The notes beneath the pieces were generated by a model. That model had not been told where the DNA came from. It worked only from the letters and a program-made list of their open reading frames with translations, and did no database searches. A stretch of 64,000 nt of DNA from Tuctoria greenei. Its lineage: Eukaryota; Streptophyta; Magnoliopsida; Poales; Poaceae. Both the position numbers and the translations under genes were made by a program. This document shows, piece by piece, positions 30,743-39,923 of the stretch (position 1 is its first letter; every line of letters starts with the position of its first letter). The stretch spans positions 268,657,560-268,721,559 of the forward strand of contig JAYESD010000001.1 in assembly GCA_036927565.1 (NCBI GenBank). The letters are read 5' to 3'.

Positions 30743-32857
30743 TTAGTTTTTGAGTTTAGGAACCCAAGCCAACTTAGGTCCTTGTATGTGTGATACAAGT
30801 GATTTTGGGACCCAAAGTTGCTTGGGGAGCTTCCCCTTCATGCCCTTGATGTTTTTGCCAATGAACTTCGCCTTCACCTTTCCACCTACTTTGCTCAATA
30901 GATAGTGACAATCATTGAAAGTAGATGAATAGTTAGGAGGTAATTTTGGAGAAGGACGAGTGGGAAGAGGGCACTCCCTAGTGTGATGTCCGGTGACCTC
31001 ACAATGTTGGCAATAGGATCCCACTTCCTTGATGAAGCTTGTCCTAAGCTCCGGTGAGGGCACCTTCCATTTGTTGGGCGTAGGGAAGGTCCCAAGTCCC
31101 CTCTTGTTGAAGCCTTTAGCTTGTTGGAAGAGGATCTCCTTGTGCTTGTCCTCTCCCTTGGAAAGTCTAGCCACACTAGTGCGGAGACTTTCGATCTCGT
31201 CCATTAGCTCCTTCTCCCTATTAGCTTTCAATGGCAAAGACTCATGCAAATTGTTAGTGGCATGTGAACTAGCGGGTGTTTTGCCATCAAGAGTTTCTTT
31301 CTTCAAGTTATTCAATTTTAGTTCCATTGCTTCATAGGAAAGACTAAGTGTCTCATGCTCTTGAACTAACTCGTTATGCTTAGCCAATAGTGCCGAGTTA
31401 GCTAAGTCAAGCTCATGGAATTCAAGCTTGATTTGAGCCTTCTCCTCCTCGATTTGCTTGACATGTGACTTGAGCGTTTCATGCTCATTAAGTATGGTGA
31501 CATACTTGTCTTGCAAATCGAGGTTGGCACCCTCTAGCTTAGCGCGAGTTAGCTCAAGTGCCTTAACCTTAGCCTTTTCCCTTTTGATAATGGCATGATA
31601 TTCATTAATCATAGATGCTAGTTCATCGGGAGAAAGTTCATCATCACTTGAGTCATCACATACCTTTGTGTTACCTTTCGCCATGAGGCACATAGGCGGT
31701 GGAGGAAGGGGTGAGTCATCCTTGTTGACGATAGCGAGGCTTGCCAAGTTTTCTTCCTCATCTTCACTATCATCACTTGTTTCTTCATCGGTGACCCACT
31801 CATTTGCTTCGCACATGAAGACCTTTTGAGGTCCTCTTCTCTTCTTTGGAAAGAGCTTGGTCTTCTTGCCTTTGTCAAGTTTCTTCTTTCCAAAGGTGCG
31901 CTTGGGCTTTGCATCTTCATCATCATCACTCTCTTCTAGCTTGCGATGCTTGCCCTTGTCCTTCCTCTTGTCCGGTCTTGGACAATCATATGATATGTGG
32001 CCTTGATTGCCACAATTGTAGCACGTCTTGTTTTCATCTTTCCTTGGCAAGAAGGCTTTCTTCTTGGGATCAAACGAGTATCCCTTCTTGGCAATCTTTG
32101 AGTTGAGACGTGAAAACTTCCTCATCATCAATGCAAGCTCATCATCATCATCATCTTCACTTGTAGCTTGTTCTTCCTCACTTGAGCTAGGCTCAACCAC
32201 TTTCTTCTTCTTGGTATGTGTCTTCTTGGTTGAGGCCTTGAGAGCAATGGTCTTTGATGATGATGACTCCTCCATCATTCCAAGCACACTCATCTCATGA
32301 GCATGTATCTCTCCAATGAGCTCCGAAACCTCAATGTTGTCAAGTGACTCCTTTTGGAGCATTGAGTTGATGATGTTGTACTTGGGCTTGGGAAGTAGCA
32401 TGAGGATCTTGCGGTTGATGAGTCCCTTGCCAAGAGAAGCAATGTCAAGAGCATTAATTTCCTCAATGAGTACATTTAAGCGAGAAAACATTTGATTAAC
32501 ATTCTCATGAGGAAGCATTTTAAAATCATCATACTTGGATTTAAGCAAGTGATATTTGAGCTCTTTGACACGAGAGGAACCCTCATGGATCTCAATCAAG
32601 CAAGCCCAAATTTCACAAGCTTTCTCCTTACTAGCAATTCTAGCAAATACATCTTGACTAATGCACTCATAAATAGCATTCCTAGCCTTAGCATCCCATT
32701 TTAGTTGATCACCAATATATTCATGGTTGCCAAACCCCGCATGGGTCGCTTCCCACACTTCGGGAGAAATTGCCTCAAGGTAAGCGCGCATGCGTGCTTT
32801 CCAATAAGCAAAATTCTTGCCCTCGAAGGTAGGAACCGAGCCCCCATTCTTGGCCAT
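30743..32857 (-). CDS. Gag of the SIRE element, 704 aa
   Basis: Intact Gag begins MAKNGGSVPTFEGKNFAYWK, the typical Copia opening. The capsid-like gag domain (about 10-210) is followed by a Ser/Glu-rich region, a CCHC zinc knuckle CYNCGNQGHISYDC (about 278), and a basic Lys-rich stretch. A long coiled coil spans about 410-600. A second CCHC-like motif CQHCEVTGHHTREC lies near 640. It starts about 45 nt after the PBS. The stop TAA is at 30745-30743. The length and the additional C-terminal knuckle fit SIRE-lineage Gags. The protein should form the cytoplasmic virus-like particle. Confidence 0.94.
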   Translation of the reverse strand: MAKNGGSVPTFEGKNFAYWKARMRAYLEAISPEVWEATHAGFGNHEYIGDQLKWDAKARNAIYECISQDVFARIASKEKACEIWACLIEIHEGSSRVKELKYHLLKSKYDDFKMLPHENVNQMFSRLNVLIEEINALDIASLGKGLINRKILMLLPKPKYNIINSMLQKESLDNIEVSELIGEIHAHEMSVLGMMEESSSSKTIALKASTKKTHTKKKKVVEPSSSEEEQATSEDDDDDELALMMRKFSRLNSKIAKKGYSFDPKKKAFLPRKDENKTCYNCGNQGHISYDCPRPDKRKDKGKHRKLEESDDDEDAKPKRTFGKKKLDKGKKTKLFPKKRRGPQKVFMCEANEWVTDEETSDDSEDEEENLASLAIVNKDDSPLPPPPMCLMAKGNTKVCDDSSDDELSPDELASMINEYHAIIKREKAKVKALELTRAKLEGANLDLQDKYVTILNEHETLKSHVKQIEEEKAQIKLEFHELDLANSALLAKHNELVQEHETLSLSYEAMELKLNNLKKETLDGKTPASSHATNNLHESLPLKANREKELMDEIESLRTSVARLSKGEDKHKEILFQQAKGFNKRGLGTFPTPNKWKVPSPELRTSFIKEVGSYCQHCEVTGHHTRECPLPTRPSPKLPPNYSSTFNDCHYLLSKVGGKVKAKFIGKNIKGMKGKLPKQLWVPKSLVSHIQGPKLAWVPKLKN

Positions 32858-32900
32858 TTTTGCTCTCTAGCGGTGAAGCTAGAATGATCCAATGAGCAAC

Positions 32901-32915
32901 CTTGCTCTGATACCA
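32901..32915 (-). promoter_or_regulatory. Primer binding site (tRNA-Met) of the SIRE element
   Basis: On the minus strand TGGTATCAGAGCAAG begins two bases after the LTR end (CCCTACA). It matches the initiator tRNA-Met complement. Confidence 0.92.
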
Positions 32916-32917
32916 AT

Positions 32918-34376
32918 TGTAGGGATCGAATGCCCAACAGGGGGGGGTGAATTGGGCTACTTCAAATTTTAAGTCAATTTAAAGCTTAAGTGAAATCTAA
33001 TTCTCTAAGCAAGCCAATAGTGCAATTAAGAGAATTAAGTGCGAAATTGAGAATTGCGTAATCGTAAAGGGAGTAGGGAGGAGGAATGCAAACGCTCGAA
33101 GACACGGGGACACGTCGATTTTTCCCGTGGTTCGGTGAGATCACTAGGATCCACCTACGTCCACGTTGTGGCACCCACCTAAGGGTATCGCCACTCCCAA
33201 GTCACCGAGACGAGGGAATCCACTAACTTCCTCCGTTCGCCATCCTTGGCAAGGTGGAGCTCAAGCCTTGTACAACTTCGATCCTCCGGGCTTCCACAAT
33301 GGTCTCGGCAAGCTCCGGAGCGATCTCTTCACTCTCCTCTTGATACAAGGTGAGCGCAATCACCAAGAATGCACTTTCTCACGGCTCTCCCTATTCTAGA
33401 GTCTCCACTCACCCAGAGAGGACGCACACAAGCTTAACTCTAAGAGGAACTAGCCTATATCTTGAGGTGTGAAAGGGTTACAAGAGTGTGAAAATGAGTA
33501 TTCTAAGTCTTGGGCACTTGGGGAATGTGTAGTGGTGCTCTTGTTGTCCAGCCTCATCGAAATGACTGGTGGGAGGGGGTTAAATACTCAGCCCAACCGA
33601 ATTAGCCGTTGGAAAAGTGGGCTGATTACTTTTTCTGTGTACATCGGATGATCCGATGACCCCCTTTTATGAGCATCGGTCTAATTAGATTAGCTGATGT
33701 CATTCTGTCAGAAATGACCGTTATTAGACCGATGCTTCACCTTCTTCATCATCGGAGGATCCGATGAATAGATCTTCAGTCTGGTTGAGCTGATAATTTG
33801 CTTCTGTTGTAATCGACCGATGTGCATCTGCCTTCAACATCGGATGATCCGGTGTTCAGTCCTTCAGAACACTTCAGAAAATTTGCTTACTGTTGTATTC
33901 ATCCGATGTTCACTTGATACACATCGGATGATCCGGTGTGTACTTCATTCTGAGGTCTTCTTCTTCTGTTGAGTCCAAATCGACCGATGCAGTCATTCTT
34001 CAGATCACCGGATGATCCGGTGTGTACAATTTGTTTCCTTCGAGTTGAGTTGGACTGATCTTTTGGATTTTGGACTTGTGACCTCTTGAGCACTTGTTTG
34101 TATGGCTCTTCTGATGGATATGAAGCTTCTTGTGTTGCCAATTTTGATAAGGTTGCGTCGTTGTACGAGTTCCTCATTTGTTTCCGATTAACCCCTTAGG
34201 TTAGTTCGTTGAGGGGTCTCCTTTTGCATCCAATGAGCAGAAGATGACATTTATGAGTGATTGATCGACGTTTGATTCATTGTACATGAAACCTCGCATC
34301 CACAAACTCATTAGTGGTAATTAACGGTTGTCATTAATCACCGAAACCGTACCTCGTGGGGGCCTAGATGCTTTCA
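32918..34376 (-). repeat. 5' LTR of the SIRE element
   Basis: The LTR is 1459 bp, in minus orientation from TGAAAGCATC (34376) to GATCCCTACA (32918). It is nearly identical to the 3' LTR. Transcription of gag-pol would start below the TATTTAA at about 33586-33580. Confidence 0.93.
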
Positions 34377-35005
34377 CAGGCCCATTGCGACCTGGGCTGG
34401 CGGCAGGAGCTCGTCTGTGTGATGGGTCAGACCGTACTCTAACAAGTAGTATCAGAGCCATGGTCGGAAATTTAGAATATCTCTCGGACCTCTCACATGG
34501 ATATCGAGGCGTCGGAAAGATCTCCCGGGTCACATGAAATCGGGTTGTCGGAGTAGTGTTCATCCGAGTGTGAAGGGAAGATGGGCCACCCGATGTGTGA
34601 TGGGGAAGATTGTTAGATTTAGTTCCACATCAGATATTGATGATGGAAAAGCCTAACATATAAAGTGGAGGAAACCTCACCTATTAGGCTAGTCTTTTGG
34701 GTTGAGGTGACTCAAGACCTGGTTGAGGCTCCGGTTGGACCTGTTTGCGTAGCAGACCCGTTGCGACCTGGGTTGGCGGCAGAGGCCCGTCTGCGAAATG
34801 AGTTGGGCCACACTCTAATGAGTGGTATCAGAGTCATGGTCGAAAATCTAGAACATCTCTCGGGCCTCACACGGATATTGAGCCGTCGGAAAGACCTCCT
34901 AGACCACATGAAATCGAGCTGTCGGAGTAGTGTCCATCCGAGTGTGAAGAAGAGATGGGCCACCTGATGTCTGTGTGACGAGTCGAGCCACCCTCTAACA
35001 TCCAA

Positions 35006-36777
35006 TCTACTCTGCTTCCATATTTCCGTGCATGTATGTGCTTGTTTTTTCTCTCCATGCTAGTTGAAGCTATGGCATGACATGTTGAAACTATTTAGAC
35101 TCAAACCAATCCAAACCAAACTGATTTTGTCTCCCACCCAAACCAAACCAGGCCATTTCATGCCTTAAACTGTTTTCAACCCACCCAAAGGCAAACTAAT
35201 GAGGAACCGAACTATTCAAACCGGTTACAACCCAAACCATTCCCAGATTTATCTACAGTGCAGTTTACCAAGGGTTTTGTTTCATGGCTGGAGAAGTACT
35301 CCTTCCCTCATTAAAAATTTGTCGCTTGTTAGTTTAAAAATGAACTAATAAGTGACAATTTTTTTTAGAATGAAAGAAATACTACTGGAGTCTTGTATCT
35401 GTAATGAATGTTCAGACATCTTTGAATTGAATAAAAGATGTCAGTGTGTTGCGCTCCATAGCTGTGGACCATAGACAGTGATGCTCTTAATTACAACCTA
35501 TGAACGAGGACACGGGGGCAATGGAAAGAAGAAAGTATATGTCCTCCATAATAAAGTCCAACTAACGTTTATCTTCAGCGATCAGTATATACACAGTTCC
35601 TAGTTTTACTCTTTTTATCCTATCCATATGGTCTATGATTCGCTACAGCACAGAATCTCGGGATGCTTGTTGGCGATCACTAGGATCTTTATACCTTATA
35701 CTACTCGTACTCGTGGATCTCTATATCAGACCTCTATATCATATCCGAATTAGAATATTAAAAAAGGTGTAATGTAGAGTGATTTTGTGAATCATGGGGG
35801 GAAGTGATCCAAAAAAATAGCAGGAGTTATGTGAACCGAAATACATACTTCAGTGCAATAATATGAACTTTTTCCTTTATAATATATCCCACATTTTCTT
35901 TCATTTTTCTCTTCTCTTCTCTACCTTTTCTCTCTTATTTCTCTCGGTCTGATCGGTAGCGGCCGCGCCACATTTGGCGGGCGCCCGTGCAAGCCGCAAA
36001 GGTAGCGAGCCGCTTAACGGCCCCGCTGCAGCGCCTTCAATCGAGTTGGTAGGAGTGTCGGACTAGCTAGAATGCAGCAGCCTCCGTAGAAAAATGCCAA
36101 CCAGGAGAATTCAGCAATTGTACTTCATATGCGCTCTAACTCACAAGGAAATTTGAGAACCTTGAAACATGGTAGCACCAGGTACGACTCTGTACCTGCT
36201 TGGGTTTGCTGGTACCAGGCCCAGATCATTTCTTGCGATTGGTGTTACCTCGGATCGAATGGTTAAAAAATTAAAAGAACACAGCGATGTTGAAGTGCGG
36301 CATTCCCGTGCGACCTCACGGGAGCACAGGAAGGGTTGCGCTTACTTGCTCCTAAGGGCTCATAGTATTTGGCAGACATTGCCAACCAAAAATGTTGAGT
36401 GGCAGTCCCACTCCACAAAAAATGTCAGCATACGGAAACAAAGTCAATGCCCAATGGAAGCTACGTTCACTACAGATAGGTTGCACGCCTGATGGTGGTG
36501 GTAGGAATAAAATTTACATTCAGGGACATTTCAGAAGTTGGGCTGATCGAAATGCCTTGCAGAACAAGGAAAGATGCAACCTTAGTGAAAATAATGATTT
36601 CATCCACCATAATTAGTCATGGGGAAACGGGAGCAAATGAGCAGACAAATCATCTAACAAAGTACATCAAGTCTTTGTAAACTCCATTGCAAACATACAG
36701 AACCTTAAATAGTACGCGACATGCTACCAGCAGACCGGACATCACACAGTTCATGGACGGAGAGCCAAAAAAGCAAA
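35006..36777. other. Intergenic and 3' flank of eS26
   Basis: It contains CCAAACC-rich DNA (35100-35250), a short MITE (35297-35385) and otherwise featureless sequence. The part just below 36778 is the 3' UTR of the minus-strand eS26 gene. I find no further gene. Confidence 0.4.
35297..35385. mobile_element. Stowaway-like MITE, about 89 bp
   Basis: This is a near-complete palindrome. TACTCCTTCCCTCATTAAAA... on the left pairs with ...TAGAATGAAAGAAATACTA on the right, and the TTTGTCGCTTGTTAGTT arm pairs with AACTAATAAGTGACAA. TA lies at both ends. The CTCCCTCC-type terminus is a hallmark of grass Stowaway elements. Confidence 0.65.
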
Positions 36778-38459
36778 CTAAGGGCGAGGAGCGTTTGGTG
36801 CAGGAGCAGCAGCAGCACCAGCTGCACCAGCAGGGCCAGCACCAGGGCGCGGGCCAGAGGGCCTATCCTCCTGAAAATACAACACAAATATAAGCAAAAA
36901 GACCAAACATGAAAGGTCAAATACCTGCCTCCAAGAACGTATAGATAGAAAATAATGCACAAAACTCAAGATTACACATCATTTTAAAAAATACATCTCT
37001 GCATAGCAAATTAGAATTGTTGTACAGAGCAAAAAAGCAATACATAGGATGTAAACTTAGAGCATGTTGGTGTAGGTTACATTTCCCATTCTTAAATGAT
37101 CAGCTAATATGTAGACATTAGCTGACAAAGTGAGTAAAATGGAGCTAAATATTGGGACCTGTTCATCCCACAGGCACAGTACTTGCCATCAGGGCAACAC
37201 CAACAGTCCCAAACTTAGGATGCTTAAAAAATCAACAAGTTAAGAGCAATTGAAAAGTGAGTACGAAATGTAAGATTGCTAACATTTTCCTATTCTTAAT
37301 GATCAGCTTAACATTTATGATTTTGCTGACAGTGAAAATGTTGGGACCTGTTCATCCCAAGGGCACATTGATCAAGCCATAGGGGCTTCATAGAAGTCCA
37401 AATATTTTACTATCCGGACACTAAGTCAATCTAGTTTATAACATCCCAGATGAAGTGTAGTTCACAAGGATCAACAGGTTGGTCATCACGCCACAAAACC
37501 TAAATGACAGTTTATTCACTGACCGCTGTAAAGCAATTTGTGCAAATAAATGATACCATGTCATAACTCATTAACTATGTATTTGCAATCAGGTAAGGCC
37601 GAGTTCACTGCAAATGAATGTGCTCTAACATTTCCCATCATCAATAATCAGCGCACAACATGTAGTTATCAGCATACAAGCAAACGAAGCAACAGGATAC
37701 AGGTTTTAGGGACAGCCTAATTGTCATCAGGGCAGAAAGAATCCCGAATGAGCAGACACAGGTAGCAAACGGTCTCTTAAATACTATCGCGAAATCTAGT
37801 AGAAGATGTATGCTATTGCGAAATCTAATGAAAAAATAGATACAGTAGAACTCTAATCAGAGAAGCACATACCCTGCGCCTGAAGCGCTCAGGAGGGCTA
37901 CGGTCCCTGCGCTTCTCCCTGGAGCGGACGCGAACAATGTGAGCGTGGATGGCGCAGGAGACGCAGTGGTGCACCTTGGCATAAAGCTTGGGGAGGACGT
38001 ACCCTGAACAAACGAAACATTTGCACATCCATTATGCAACAAAAAGGGAGAATCCCTTCACGAGCCAGGTAACCATGTCAAGACCCCCTTACCGTCATGC
38101 ACGCATGCCTCCTGCACGTCCCTGATAGCGGCCTGCTCCACGATGTTCCTGACCTGGAACCTCTTGATCGCCTTGTCCTGCGGAACAACACGCAAACCGG
38201 TGAGTCCACGCCATAGATTTCGGTAGAATAGCGGACCCTGGGGTGCAAGGAAACTAGAGGATTCGTACGCACCTTGGGGCAGCACTTGGCGCAGTTGGAG
38301 CAGCGGATGTACCTGACGTGGCCGCGGCCGTGCTTGTTGCGGCCGCCGTTGCGGCGCTTGAACGTCTGCAGAGAGAACAAGGAGACGAGGTTATGAGCGT
38401 GGATCTGAACGGTGAAGGAATGGAATGCTGAGCTCGAGGCGCAGCGCGGCGCTCACCAT
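36778..38459 (-). CDS. RPS26: 40S ribosomal protein eS26 (five exons)
   Basis: Small-subunit ribosomal protein eS26 sits near the mRNA exit channel. Coding exons on the minus strand are 38459-38457 (ATG only), 38365-38273, 38177-38093, 38003-37873 and 36870-36778, joining to 134 codons plus stop with GT-AG borders throughout. The product opens TFKRRNGGRNKHGRGHV after Met and has zinc ligands CSNC (23, 26) and CVSC (74, 77). The KAIKRFQVRNIVEQAA core and a Pro/Ala/Gly-rich plant tail follow. The first intron directly follows the ATG (ATG|GTGAGC). The fourth intron is about 1 kb and carries degenerate internal repeats. The gene looks intact. It stands alone, with a TATA box and telo box upstream and a pile of transposons beyond. 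Confidence 0.95.
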
Positions 38460-38524
38460 GGCTGCGGATCGGGGCCTGCGACGGCGGCGGCGGCGCAGCA
38501 GGAGAACGATCTTTAGAGACTCCA

Positions 38525-38561
38525 CTAGGGTTTCACCAGGGTTGGGGAGAGGACATTTATA
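38525..38561 (-). promoter_or_regulatory. eS26 core promoter: TATA and telo box
   Basis: On the minus strand TATAAA (38561-38556) is followed by AAACCCTAG (38533-38525) about 65 bp upstream of the ATG. Several GGGCC/site II-like elements lie further upstream (38590-38740). This is the same promoter style as the eS17 gene. Confidence 0.6.
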
Positions 38562-38906
38562 GGCAGCATGTTGGACGGCGGATATGGATATTGGGCCCCG
38601 ATCTTTTTTGGGCTTATAGCCCATGTCATTAGCAGTTTTTCATGACCCAACACGACAAATTGTCCACATGCAACCGAGTGGTAATGGGCTAAAAATACAG
38701 GCCGAATCTGCAATTTTTTTCATTTGTAATGGGCCGGAATTTCTAAATATCACTATTTAGAACGCATGATACATTGGGCCATGCAGCCGCTGTAGCCCGA
38801 CGCGATACTAAAATGAAAAAAATATGATTTTGCTCAGTACTGCATAATTCTTCGGCCTACTCGGTGGTTGTGTGCTCTGTGTGCTCCTGGTTACTAGCTT
38901 GTGGTG
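38562..38906. other. Upstream region of eS26
   Basis: This non-coding DNA has repeated TGGGCC, TGGGCT and AGCCCA words (site II type) between 38590 and 38800, consistent with the distal promoter of eS26. Nothing else is recognisable. Confidence 0.45.
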
Positions 38907-39923
38907 TTTTTTTTGGATAAAGGGAATCAAATATTCCCAGCCTTCACCTCAATAGAGGATATAGCCAGGTTTATTACAGACTAAATGTTCTGCAAAAAGA
39001 AATAAATAGCCTCTCTAGCTTTACTACAATCACAGGAAGCACACTATTATTGACCTGACCTTAGTCTAATACATTAATCTATTACTAAACCTCCAACCAA
39101 AGTAAGCAAAATTTCTCATAGCTAATGTCTCCAGTAGTTGGTATGCTTCTTTAATAAATTTGGTGGACTCCTCAAGTCGTTGCAGCGACGCCCATGTTGT
39201 CCACCAGTAAGTTGTTTTGAACAGTACCTGCAAATAAGTTTTAACCGGCGTTTTATCAAATACTACATCATTCCTGGACAACCATATAGACCAACACATT
39301 GATGCTACCCCTGTGATCAGCAACTGTCTAGTCATCTTGTCTGCATCTAACATCCAATTATCAAATAAATCAGCAACATTATGTGGAATATCAATATTAA
39401 AACAAAACTGAGCAGCTCTCCATAAAAATCTAGCATAATGGCATTCAAAAATAAGTTTTGAATGGTTTCTGGACTAGAACAAAATACACATTTTTTGTCC
39501 CCCTGCCCATTACGCTTTGCTAGATTATCTTTGGTAAGAATTACTCCTCCTTTTAAGTACCACATAAAAATTTTGATCTTCAGTGGCAACTTAGAGTTCC
39601 ATAGTACCTTATTTTGTATCACATTGCCATTAAAAATCATGAGTTTATACATCGACTGTACGAAAAACATTCTATGATGCAAACTCCACTTAAAAGTATC
39701 TGAAGATTCTGTCAATGTGGCGTTTACTATCGTTGCAACAAGCATGTTCCACCTCTGTAAATTCGCATCCACGAAACCACGACGAAATGAAATATTTAAA
39801 GGTACTGAACTAAATATCTCAGCTACTGTTGCATTCTTCCGTCTCACTATAGGATATAACGATGGATACTTATCTTTAAGTGTATAATTTTCAATCTATT
39901 TATCTTCCTAAAATCTTATTCCC
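38907..39923 (-). mobile_element. LINE 3' fragment (zf-RVT region)
   Basis: Two adjoining minus-strand frames (39347-39847 and 39066-39353) encode the C-terminal part of a plant L1-type ORF2. The recognisable part is the zf-RVT segment: WNSKLPLKIKIFMWYLKGG, then CVFCSSPETIQNLFLN, then WLSRNDVVFDK. A T8 run at about 38907-38914 on the plus strand is the poly(A) end. The frames are offset, so it is a pseudogene. The 5' side is cut at 39923 by the LTR that follows. The upstream part of ORF2 with reverse transcriptase and endonuclease is not in the window. Confidence 0.75.

Larger units (their letters stand above)
22212..34376 (-). mobile_element. SIRE-type Copia retrotransposon with a third ORF, probably autonomous
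   Basis: This 12.2 kb minus-strand element lies inside the TRIM. It has near-identical LTRs, a tRNA-Met PBS, a CCAAAAAGGGGGAGAT PPT, intact gag and pol, and a long GC-rich ORF downstream of pol. Flanking pentamers are CAGGT (22207-22211) and CAGGC (34377-34381), a target duplication with one transition. The order LTR-gag-pol-extra ORF-LTR and the PPT are typical of the SIRE/Maximus lineage. Few LTR differences indicate a recent insertion. Confidence 0.94.
22063..35000 (+). mobile_element. TRIM (miniature LTR element) with tandem LTRs, split by a Copia insertion
   Basis: Perfect TCCAA duplications (22058-22062 and 35001-35005) bound a small non-coding element whose LTRs start TGTTAGAT and end CTCTAACA. 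LTR1 is 22063-22211 plus 34377-34444. A PBS-like AGTAGTATCAGAGCCA follows at 34445. Internal region 1 runs to 34610. LTR2 is 34611-34820 (its CA end mutated to TG), followed by a second PBS-like AGTGGTATCAGAGTCA. Internal region 2 then leads into a short LTR3 remnant ending at 35000. Without the Copia insertion the composite is about 773 bp. It encodes nothing. Tandem forms like this are a known outcome of recombination between TRIM copies. Confidence 0.88.

Noticed and set aside
21180..35250. A large hAT-like element with CCAAACC-rich ends around the TRIM
   Set aside because: The CCAAACC-rich stretches at 21180-21330 and 35100-35250 are in the same orientation, so they are not terminal inverted repeats. 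No target duplication was seen.
36040..36090. tRNA-like A box (GTTGGTAGGAGTGTCGGACTAG)
   Set aside because: No B box and no cloverleaf partner strands are found downstream.
36169..36492. 107-codon plus-strand ORF downstream of eS26 as a gene
   Set aside because: There is no family resemblance, and it overlaps the likely 3' flank of the minus-strand eS26 gene. Nothing supports translation.
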